A stretch of 64,000 bases of DNA, from contig JAFQSY010000037.1 in assembly GCA_017409265.1 (NCBI GenBank), forward strand, positions 1 to 64,000, given 5' to 3'. The position numbers were made by a program, and so were the translations under genes. A model generated the notes under the pieces. It was not told the DNA's origin and made no database searches. It was given only the letters and a program-made list of their open reading frames with translations. Source of the DNA: Clostridia bacterium (lineage in GTDB: Bacteria > Bacillota > Clostridia > Oscillospirales > Acutalibacteraceae). Positions within the stretch are counted from its first letter, which is position 1, and the number at the start of each line of letters is the position of its first letter. Positions 7,596 to 14,628 of the stretch are shown one piece after another.

Positions 7596-7631
7596 AAAAA
7601 ATACCCTTTTAACCCGAAAGTTAAAAGAGTA
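7596..7631 (-). terminator. Terminator of the cobalamin riboswitch before the surface-protein operon
   Basis: The minus strand reads TACTCTTTTAAC, a short TTTCGG loop, then GTTAAAAGGGTA (7602-7631) and TTTTTT. The start codon lies about 60 bases downstream, after a leader with a GGAG-type site. Confidence 0.85.
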
Positions 7632-7649
7632 CAACAGACAAACACCAAA

Positions 7650-7865
7650 CACAGACAACGGCAGAATGCAAACCGAAGCGCTGTTTATGGCGTTTAATCG
7701 GTTGCACTCTTCTCACCAAAGTTGTGTTTTAACCAAAAAAGACACGGCAGGTGTTCTGACTTATACAAGAAAAATCTTTGTAATTTACAGTAATGGCGGT
7801 TGTTCAGGATTCAAACCTGATTTCCCTTTTGATTTACTCAGCTTGCAACTTTTCAAACCGTATCT
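7650..7865 (-). promoter_or_regulatory. Cobalamin riboswitch controlling the surface B12-protein operon
   Basis: On the minus strand the landmarks are GGGAAATCAGGTTTGAATCCTGAACAACCGCCATTACTGTAA (P3 hairpin and core), then AAGTCAGAACACCTGCC (the classic B12 box), then CAACTTTGGTGAGAAG. It is the better match to the consensus of the two cobalamin riboswitches here. The aptamer limits are approximate. Confidence 0.93.
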
Positions 7866-7891
7866 TGTTAATTCATATTTAATTGCTGATT

Positions 7892-7920
7892 ATTATAATC
7901 GCATTTCTCTATGTTGTCAA
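7892..7920 (-). promoter_or_regulatory. Perfect consensus promoter of the surface B12-protein operon
   Basis: The minus strand has TTGACA (7915-7920), a 17-base spacer and TATAAT (7892-7897). The start is expected near 7885, just upstream of the cobalamin aptamer. Confidence 0.88.
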
Positions 7921-8090
7921 GGGATGAATATTTTTTATTTGTGTTCGGTGAGCAGATGCTGTATAATTTTTTTAGTGTGTTAAACGTTGTTTCAGGTGTT
8001 GCAAATCTGACCCAGACATCGCTGATTGAAGGTGTTGTGCCGAGACTTGACGGAATTATATAGCGCCGCATGAAATAATTTTGTTTTCTA
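7921..8090. other. Intergenic stretch with no confident gene
   Basis: Between the divergent promoters lies sequence without a start or ribosome binding site. The plus strand has a short open run (about 7942-8061) reading FGEQMLYNFFSVLNVVSGVA and ending in a TAG, which looks like a degraded C-terminus, but I cannot name it. Confidence 0.35.
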
Positions 8091-8119
8091 TTGTTTATTG
8101 GAAAAGAAAGTGATATAAT
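8091..8119 (+). promoter_or_regulatory. Promoter of the ClC channel gene
   Basis: TTGTTT (8091-8096), a 17-base spacer and TATAAT (8114-8119) lie about 45 bases before the start codon. Confidence 0.7.
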
Positions 8120-8162
8120 CATAAAAATCTGAACAAACAATGTTTTGCGTTGTTTTTAAAAG

Positions 8163-9401
8163 GTGAAAAGGTTGAAAAACAGATTGTTAAAAAATAAAAA
8201 AATATCAGCTGCAGCAAAATATCTGGCTTCTGTCGTCGCTTTAGTGTTGGCGGCTGTGATTATAGGCTTGCTCGGCGGTGTTATCGGTGCATCGTTTTCA
8301 AAAGCAATAGAAGCTGTAACAGAGGTAAGAGAAAAAAACAGCTTTGTTGTTTTTCTTCTTCCGTTCGGAGGGCTTATTTCGGTTTTGCTCTATAAGATAA
8401 CAAAAACCGAAAGAATAGGCACCGACAGAATACTTGAAAGCGCAAGGGGAGAAGGAAAAACTCCTTTTTTGATTATGCCCGTTGTTTTTGCGGCATCGGT
8501 TATAACCCATCTTTTTGGCGGTTCTGCGGGAAAAGAGGGGGCTGCGCTTCAAATCGGAGGCGCAATTGCGCAACCCTTTTCAAGGCTTGTCCATGCAGAC
8601 GAAAAAACAGGCTCTCTGTTTACCGTATGCGGTATGTCTGCTTTGTTTTCGGCAGTGTTTGGCATACCTATCGGTGCCTGCGTTTTTGCCGCTGAAGTTG
8701 CGGCTGTCGGGATGCTTAACGGATTATCACTTATGCCGTCTTTTGTTTCAAGCATTACGGCATATTTTGTTTCGGTCAGTCTTGGTGTTGCACCCGAAAG
8801 GTTTGAACTGCATTCCGTGCCTGAACTGAGTGCTGTTTCTTTGCTTAAAACTGCTGCAGCTGCAGCGGTTATTGCCGTTGTCAGCGCAGTTTTCTGTTTT
8901 ATGCTTCATGGCGGAGAAAAACTATTTGAAAAGATTATCAAGAATCCGTATATTAGAATTTTTGCGGGCGGATGCATAATTGTTGTTCTGACTCTTATTT
9001 TCGGAACTGATTATAACGGCGGTGGAATGTCCGTTATTGAGCAAATTTTTGACAGAGGCATAATAAACACAGAGGCATTCCTGCTCAAGATTATTTTTAC
9101 GGTTGTTACCGTGGCATCAGGCTATAAGGGCGGAGAAATAGTTCCTTCGTTTTTTATCGGAGGCGCGCTCGGTGCTGTTGTTTCGCCTTGTATAGGACTG
9201 CCTTCTCAATTCGGAGCGGCAGTCGGAATGGTGTCTTTTTTCAGCGGAGTCACGAATTGTCCGTTAGCCGCCGCTGTAATCAGTGCAGAGCTTTTCGGCG
9301 TACAGGGATTGGTACTTTTTGCCGCCGCAGCGTTTATTTCGCGTGTGGCTTCGGGAAATATCAGCCTTTATCATAAACAGAAAATCAAAGAAAGTCTCTG
9401 A
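8163..9401 (+). CDS. ClC family chloride channel/transporter
   Basis: A 412-residue integral membrane protein with about ten hydrophobic helices. The selectivity-filter motif appears as GGSAGKEGAALQIGG (about residues 118-132), corresponding to the GK/REGP loop that carries the gating glutamate, here followed by Ala rather than Pro. Later FFIGGALGAVVSP matches the second conserved loop. The fold conducts chloride or exchanges chloride or fluoride for protons. The start is GTG at 8163; a TTG at 8172 is equally plausible because AGGTGA lies six bases before it. It shares a transcript with the next gene, 35 bases on. Whether it is a channel or an antiporter cannot be told. Confidence 0.9.
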   Translation: MKRLKNRLLKNKKISAAAKYLASVVALVLAAVIIGLLGGVIGASFSKAIEAVTEVREKNSFVVFLLPFGGLISVLLYKITKTERIGTDRILESARGEGKTPFLIMPVVFAASVITHLFGGSAGKEGAALQIGGAIAQPFSRLVHADEKTGSLFTVCGMSALFSAVFGIPIGACVFAAEVAAVGMLNGLSLMPSFVSSITAYFVSVSLGVAPERFELHSVPELSAVSLLKTAAAAAVIAVVSAVFCFMLHGGEKLFEKIIKNPYIRIFAGGCIIVVLTLIFGTDYNGGGMSVIEQIFDRGIINTEAFLLKIIFTVVTVASGYKGGEIVPSFFIGGALGAVVSPCIGLPSQFGAAVGMVSFFSGVTNCPLAAAVISAELFGVQGLVLFAAAAFISRVASGNISLYHKQKIKESL

Positions 9402-9436
9402 ACGTATGTTAATTTATTAAATTAAGAGGTGGTTGC

Positions 9437-10807
9437 ATGTTTGCAAAAATATACAATAAAGAAATCAAAATTGATTATAACAATGTTGACGGACTCAACA
9501 GATATCCGCAGGATTTGATAGCGGAATATAATCAGTCAATCGAAGAGGGGCTTGACATTGAAAAATATAAAGACCTTTTTGAGGCTGTATCGGCTCTTAA
9601 AAGCGGCGAATATAAAACCCGCATGAGTGATATACTTTATGAAATGGTCATAAATGCAAAAATGAAGCCGGGATATAAATATAATGAGCCGTCGGAACTT
9701 AAAGAGATCAAAGCGTTGAGAAAACCCCATGATTTTTCCGCGGTCATGCCTGACAGTGAAACGCTTAAAAAGAAGATTCTCGGCGCATGGACGGGCAGAG
9801 TATGCGGATGCCTTCTCGGAAAGCCGATTGAATGCATCAGAAGCAATGAACTTATTCCGCTGCTTAAGGAAACGGGCAATTATCCCATGCACAGATATAT
9901 CGTCAGCGACGATATTACCGATGAGGTTTGCTCGCATTATAAATTCCACCTTAAAAACAAGGATTATGCAGATACCGTTGACGGAATGCCTGTTGATGAT
10001 GACACAAACTATGTTGTTCTTGCGCAGAAAATCATCAGCGAATACGGCAGGGGTTTTGAATCTGAAGATGTTGCAAAAGCGTGGATGAAATATCAGTCGG
10101 TGTATTCATATTTTACCGCAGAAAGAATCGCTTTTGTCAATTTTATAAACTGCATTGAGCCGCCTGCATCGGCAATGTATAAAAATGTTTGCCGTGAATG
10201 GATAGGAGCGCAGATAAGAGGCGATTATTTCGGATATATCAATCCCGGCAATCCCGAAGAGGCAGCCGAAATGGCTTTCAGGGATGCAAGAATTTCTCAT
10301 GTTAAAAACGGGATTTACGGCGAGATGTTTGCTTCGGCAATGATTGCCTGTGCTGCAGTTACGGATAATATTGAGGATATCATTCTCGGCGGTTTGGCAC
10401 AGATACCTTCAACTTCAAGGCTTTACGAATCGGTCATGAAGATTTTTGACGGCTATAAAAACGGAGTTACCGTTGACGAATGTTTTGAAGTTATTCATTC
10501 CGCTTATGATGAGCATACCGACCACGGTTGGTGCCATACGATATCCAATGCGATGATTGTAACCGCTGCGCTTCTTTACGGCGAAGGTGATTTCGGAAAA
10601 TCAATCTGCTGCGCTGTCGGAATGGCGTTTGATACCGACTGCAACGGTGCAACTGTAGGCTCAATTATGGGAATGAGAAATACAATTGACGGGATAGGGG
10701 AGTATTGGAAAAAACCTGTTAACGGGAAAATACACACCTCAATTTTCGGCGTGGGTACTGTTGATATCGGGAAAGCGGCGGAAGAAACAATGAAGCATAT
10801 GGCTTGA
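9437..10807 (+). CDS. ADP-ribosylglycohydrolase family protein
   Basis: A 456-residue cytosolic enzyme of the DraG/ARH superfamily. After a roughly 110-residue N-terminal extension the core begins KKKILGAWTGRVCGCLLGKP (about residue 111). The magnesium-binding acidic cluster VDDDTNYV lies at about 187-194, and the C-terminal FDTDCNGATVGS supplies the second metal site. The family removes ADP-ribose from proteins or small molecules using two metal ions; many members of this subgroup have unknown substrates. AAGAGGTGG precedes the ATG. It lies downstream of the ClC gene and ends at a strong terminator. Confidence 0.88.
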   Translation: MFAKIYNKEIKIDYNNVDGLNRYPQDLIAEYNQSIEEGLDIEKYKDLFEAVSALKSGEYKTRMSDILYEMVINAKMKPGYKYNEPSELKEIKALRKPHDFSAVMPDSETLKKKILGAWTGRVCGCLLGKPIECIRSNELIPLLKETGNYPMHRYIVSDDITDEVCSHYKFHLKNKDYADTVDGMPVDDDTNYVVLAQKIISEYGRGFESEDVAKAWMKYQSVYSYFTAERIAFVNFINCIEPPASAMYKNVCREWIGAQIRGDYFGYINPGNPEEAAEMAFRDARISHVKNGIYGEMFASAMIACAAVTDNIEDIILGGLAQIPSTSRLYESVMKIFDGYKNGVTVDECFEVIHSAYDEHTDHGWCHTISNAMIVTAALLYGEGDFGKSICCAVGMAFDTDCNGATVGSIMGMRNTIDGIGEYWKKPVNGKIHTSIFGVGTVDIGKAAEETMKHMA

Positions 10808-10816
10808 TAATATGAT

Positions 10817-10860
10817 AAGGACCCTCGGAGCTTTCCGAGAGTCCTTATGTTTTATTTTTT
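10817..10860 (+). terminator. Terminator after the ADP-ribosylglycohydrolase gene
   Basis: AAGGACCCTCGGA pairs with TCCGAGAGTCCTT (10817-10846) and is followed by ATGTTTTATTTTTT. Confidence 0.88.
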
Positions 10861-10903
10861 GTTACCGGCAATTCTGTCATTAAATACTTTATGAAAAGAA
10901 CAT

Positions 10904-11098
10904 TCAATAAAATAAATCTTCCGCTATTTCAGTAACATGACAGCGCTCGACAGAGTTGTTGTTAAGGAGACGGGCGAAATCTTCTGCGACCTTATAATCG
11001 GTTGTAAAGTCAATAATGAGTCCTTTTTCATCCGAAACGCCGCAAACAGTAACCGGACTGTCTTCGATTTCTGTCTGTTCCTTTTCTGCCCTATACAT
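10904..11098 (-). CDS. Small conserved-looking protein, DUF6514-like
   Basis: A 64-residue soluble protein with a good AGGAGG eight bases before the ATG. The composition is acidic, and the pattern (Gly-Val-Ser-Asp, a hydrophobic strand, then VAEDFARLLNNN and a final VTEIAEDLFY) recalls small DUF6514-type Clostridial proteins, from memory only. No function is known. It stands alone between the terminator of the ADP-ribosylglycohydrolase gene and the NUDIX gene. An overlapping frame on the same strand up to 11151 is a shadow. Confidence 0.65.
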   Translation of the reverse strand: MYRAEKEQTEIEDSPVTVCGVSDEKGLIIDFTTDYKVAEDFARLLNNNSVERCHVTEIAEDLFY

Positions 11099-11207
11099 GC
11101 ATCAGCCCTCCTAATCCATAAAACGTGACCTTTTGCCACATAATTATACACCTGATTAAGAGTTATTGCAATGGCATTACAAAAATAAACTGTAAAAAAT
11201 TGCCATA

Positions 11208-11591
11208 TTAAAAATCTGAAATGATTTTTTTGAGAATTTCATCGTCTGCGGGGCAGAAACGGTATTGGGGAATTTCGTCCGGCGTTATGCATCTGATATC
11301 GTTGTGCTCGAGTCTTTGAGGTGTTCCTTCGCGGATTTCTGCGTTGAAAAGAGTAAGATGGATTGTTATGTCGGGATATTCGTGGTCAACCTCCATAAAA
11401 ACATCGCCGACTTCTACCGTAACGCCTATTTCTTCGTGGCATTCACGGATAAGAGCTTCTTCAAGGGTTTCACCGCTTTCAACCTTTCCGCCTACAAATT
11501 CCCATTGAAATGCCCTTGTCTTGTTTTCTGGCCTTTGAAAAATCATGAATTTATTGCCCTGACGAATCAGAGCGGCAACAACCTGTGTCAT
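11208..11591 (-). CDS. NUDIX hydrolase, MutT-like 8-oxo-dGTP diphosphatase
   Basis: A 127-residue enzyme with a full Nudix box: GGKVESGETLEEALIRECHE followed by EIGV (about residues 34-57), which supplies the metal-binding glutamates. Short length, the N-terminal VVAALIRQGNKFMIFQR and the FEFVGGK-like WEFVGGK are typical of MutT proteins that cleanse oxidised nucleotides. The start codon overlaps the stop of the AraC-family gene by four bases, so the two are cotranscribed even though their roles appear unrelated. Confidence 0.88.
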   Translation of the reverse strand: MTQVVAALIRQGNKFMIFQRPENKTRAFQWEFVGGKVESGETLEEALIRECHEEIGVTVEVGDVFMEVDHEYPDITIHLTLFNAEIREGTPQRLEHNDIRCITPDEIPQYRFCPADDEILKKIISDF

Positions 11592-12808
11592 GCTTCCTCC
11601 CGATATTCCTTGGGCGATTTGCCTGTGTATTTTCTGAATATTTTTGCGAAATAGTTGACATCAAAAATTCCGCAATGCTGGGCAACCGTCTGTATTTGAA
11701 GGCTTGTTGAGCGAAGAAGGAATGTTGCATGGTCAACACGCTTTTGTGTTACATATTCCGTAAGCGTTTTGCCCGTTTCTTTTTTGAAAAGGGCAGAAAG
11801 ATAGCTTGCGTTTACGTTAAGGCTTTCAGCGAGTTTTTTAAGGCCGAGATCTGCTGTAAGGTCGGCATCAATAAGTGTAAGCACTTTCTGAATGAGAAGA
11901 GAATAGTTTTTCATTGAATATTGCTTTACAAGAGCGCAATATTTTTTGACCATCTCTCTCATCAGATCATTTGAATCGGAAACGGTTTTTATTCTTTCAA
12001 TTTTTTTTGCAAAATCGGTTGAAAGCCCGTCAATGTAAAACGGATGCACAGAACCGTATTCCGCAGCCTTGCGCAAAAGAGTGTTGCTGATTATCAGATA
12101 GTTTTTCATGTTTCTGACAGGGTCATCAATTCTTTTTTCGAATGCAGTTGCCGAAGCAGTTGAAAAAAGCTTTTCAACTCTGTGGGCAGCGCCTTGAGAA
12201 ACAGCCTGCATGAGCTCTCTTTCAGCATCATATCGCTCTTCAAGAAGCTTGATTGATAAAAGAGCATCTTCCGATTTTGCCTTGAAATGGTGGATAGCAT
12301 CAATTTCATCCTTTTCGATTCTTGTGTCACTTATTGATTCAACGCTGAATGCGCTGTCATCGCCCCATGCAACCTCGCCGAAGCTGAAGAAGAGATTCAT
12401 CAAATATTTTTCATCGTTTATTACGGGAATGTTACCGAAATATTTTATCATCTGAGAAACAAGCTGTGCAGGAACAGAAAACTTTTCAGCCATTTCCATC
12501 AGATTTTCGCTTGTTCTGTCCGAATTGAGATATGGACCCGTAATGAGAATACGTTTTACGTCTGTATCGGGTAGAATAATAAAAATATAATGGCAGAAAA
12601 AACTGTCGGTGACCTTATAAATTGTTTTGGGCTTCATTACGCCGAACAGATCAAAAAGGCTGTTGTAGCAATCTCCGAGATTGAGAAATTCGCGAAGGCC
12701 TTTATCAATGTTGCCGGGGAGAGGTTCATTTTCGGTTATGATGCAGGTGTCAATGTGAAAGTTCCGCAGAATACGGCGCAAAAAATCAAGCTCTGTTGAA
12801 TAAAACAC
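11588..12808 (-). CDS. AraC-family transcriptional regulator
   Basis: A 406-residue regulator. The last 100 residues form the double helix-turn-helix of the AraC/XylS family (LGLKKLAESLNVNASYLSAL ... FKKETGKTLTEYV ... VAQHCGIFDVNYFAKIFRKY). The N-terminal about 290 residues have no domain I recognise; they may sense a carbohydrate. The start is GTG, preceded by AAAGGAGG at eight bases. It is divergent from the symporter and family 2 glycosidase genes 211 bases away and probably activates them in response to their substrate. Confidence 0.87.
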   Translation of the reverse strand: MFYSTELDFLRRILRNFHIDTCIITENEPLPGNIDKGLREFLNLGDCYNSLFDLFGVMKPKTIYKVTDSFFCHYIFIILPDTDVKRILITGPYLNSDRTSENLMEMAEKFSVPAQLVSQMIKYFGNIPVINDEKYLMNLFFSFGEVAWGDDSAFSVESISDTRIEKDEIDAIHHFKAKSEDALLSIKLLEERYDAERELMQAVSQGAAHRVEKLFSTASATAFEKRIDDPVRNMKNYLIISNTLLRKAAEYGSVHPFYIDGLSTDFAKKIERIKTVSDSNDLMREMVKKYCALVKQYSMKNYSLLIQKVLTLIDADLTADLGLKKLAESLNVNASYLSALFKKETGKTLTEYVTQKRVDHATFLLRSTSLQIQTVAQHCGIFDVNYFAKIFRKYTGKSPKEYREEA

Positions 12809-12941
12809 GGAAAAAACCTCCTTTAATTATGTCTCTAATATATATTATTGTATAATTTTTACTGATTTGCAATAGTTGAATAAAAAAAATACTTGAAAGT
12901 GCAAAAAAAATTATAACAAAAAGACTTGATTTCCTTTAGAA

Positions 12942-12947
12942 TATAAT
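12942..12947 (+). promoter_or_regulatory. -10 element for the symporter gene, without a clear -35
   Basis: A perfect TATAAT lies 72 bases before the symporter start. The position expected for a -35 (12919-12924) reads AAAAGA, far from consensus. This is usual for promoters that depend on an activator, consistent with the divergent AraC-family gene. Confidence 0.5.
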
Positions 12948-13019
12948 AGGATGTATTCGTCAAAACAGACAAAGAATATCCACTCTGACCACCAAAATTA
13001 TGAAAGTTGAGGTTTTGAG

Positions 13020-14561
13020 ATGAAGAAAAAAGTGGCATTGGATGCTTCGGGATACCGTAAATTCGGTATGCTTGATAAAATAGCATACGCTGCAGGCGAT
13101 TTCGGCTGCAACATGAGCTTTGCGCTTAAAGGTACGGTTCAGACTTTCTGGCTTGTTTATATGATGATGGAAACGGGGCTTCTTTCCGTTCTTTTGCTGA
13201 TTGTTCAGGCTTGGGATGCAATTAACGACCCTCTTATCGGCAGTTTGATTGATAACGATAAGAGAAAATACAAAATGGGAAAATTCAAGATGTATATATT
13301 CATCGGTGCCTGCGGTTTACTTGTTGCAGGTGCGGCGGTATTTCTCCCTTTCCCCGATGCAAGTGTTGTTGTTAAGGCGATACTTTTTGTTCTCGGATAC
13401 ATAATCTGGGATGCTTGCTACACCGTTGCAAACGTTCCTTACGGTTCAATGCTTTCTCTTATTACCGAAGACAGCGGCGAGCGTGCACAGCTTTCAACCT
13501 GGCGCAGCATCGGTTCAATGTTCGGCAACATTATTCCTATGATTATTCTTCCCATGCTCATTTGGCAGAAGGTTACTTATGACGGAACAGGAGATTATCA
13601 CACCAATCCCGTAACAGGCGAAGCATATAAAATCGGAGACCCTGTTCTTGACCCCCTTACAGGTAAGCAGTTTGAAACCCTGCTTGGTGAGCGTGTGTTC
13701 TGGGCAGCTCTTATCATGGGCGTGCTTGGATTTGTTGCTTTTATATTTATGATTAAGAAAATCACCATCCGTGTTGACGAAAATTCGGTCAAAACAAATG
13801 AAGGTGAAAAGTTCAATATCGTAAAAGCGTTCGGCAACTTTATGAAGAACCGCCCTGCAGTCGGCGCAACAATTGCCGCTATGGGTATGTTCCTCGGAAT
13901 GCAGTCGGCAACGACCGCAAACACAATTATGTTTGCGACCTATTTTAACAAGGCTTCAATGTCCGGTATCGTTCAGATGATAGGTTTTTTGCCCATGGTT
14001 CTTTTCCTTCCCTTTATTAAAAAGCTTGTTAACAAATTCGGTAAAAAAGAGGCTTCTGTTGCCGGTACTCTCGTATCGGTTGTCGGCGGCGTTATTATGA
14101 TGATATTCCCCATGGTTGAAAACAGAGATACTGCTCTTATCGTTTACCTTGCAGGTCTTATTGCTTTCGGTATCGGCATGGGTGTTTACACCTGCGTTTC
14201 GTGGGCGATGATGGCGGACGCAATTGACTATAACGAGTGGAAGTTCAACACCCGTGAAGAAGGAACTGTATATTCGCTCCATTCTTTCTTCCGTAAGCTT
14301 GCGCAGGGCATAGGACCCTCAATCGTTCTTTGGATAATGGGTGTTCTCGGATATAATTCCGAACTCGGCACAATAGGTCAGAGCTTCGAAACATCCCATA
14401 ATATGTGCTGGCTTGTTGCGGGTCTTTATCTCTTCAGCGCCGTTGTTCAGTTTATCGGTGTTGCACTTGTTTACAATCTTGATAAGAAAACTCTTGGAAA
14501 AATGACAACCGAGCTTGAAGAAAGACATGCGTCTGCAGCGCAGACAGCAAATGTTGAATAA
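13020..14561 (+). CDS. GPH-family sugar:cation symporter (MFS)
   Basis: A 513-residue membrane protein with about twelve transmembrane helices. The N-terminal segment FGMLDKIAYAAGDFGCNMSF and the loop DAINDPLIGSLIDNDKRKYKMGKFK match the glycoside-pentoside-hexuronide:cation symporter family (MelB, GusB type), which imports sugars with sodium or protons. Between helices 6 and 7 it has a polar insertion (about residues 195-235), as many Clostridial members do. GAGG lies seven bases before the ATG. The adjacent family 2 glycosidase suggests an imported beta-galactoside or beta-glucuronide. Confidence 0.9.
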   Translation: MKKKVALDASGYRKFGMLDKIAYAAGDFGCNMSFALKGTVQTFWLVYMMMETGLLSVLLLIVQAWDAINDPLIGSLIDNDKRKYKMGKFKMYIFIGACGLLVAGAAVFLPFPDASVVVKAILFVLGYIIWDACYTVANVPYGSMLSLITEDSGERAQLSTWRSIGSMFGNIIPMIILPMLIWQKVTYDGTGDYHTNPVTGEAYKIGDPVLDPLTGKQFETLLGERVFWAALIMGVLGFVAFIFMIKKITIRVDENSVKTNEGEKFNIVKAFGNFMKNRPAVGATIAAMGMFLGMQSATTANTIMFATYFNKASMSGIVQMIGFLPMVLFLPFIKKLVNKFGKKEASVAGTLVSVVGGVIMMIFPMVENRDTALIVYLAGLIAFGIGMGVYTCVSWAMMADAIDYNEWKFNTREEGTVYSLHSFFRKLAQGIGPSIVLWIMGVLGYNSELGTIGQSFETSHNMCWLVAGLYLFSAVVQFIGVALVYNLDKKTLGKMTTELEERHASAAQTANVE

Positions 14562-14577
14562 TTAAAAAGATAAATTC

Positions 14578-14610
14578 AACAGCCGGTAGTTTCTGCCGGC
14601 TGTTTATTTT
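14578..14610 (+). terminator. Hairpin between symporter and glycosidase genes
   Basis: AACAGCCGG pairs with CCGGCTGTT (14578-14604), followed by TATTTT. It can end transcription partially after the symporter gene, or serve as a stabilising processing site; no separate promoter for the glycosidase is evident. Confidence 0.65.
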
Positions 14611-14628
14611 ATAACAAGGAGAAAATCA

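Noticed and set aside
7666..7983. Plus-strand 105-residue open frame
   Set aside because: It lies antisense to the cobalamin riboswitch and its promoter, with low-complexity, non-protein-like composition.
10924..11151. 75-residue minus-strand frame overlapping the small DUF6514-like gene
   Set aside because: The competing frame has the perfect AGGAGG and the more protein-like composition.
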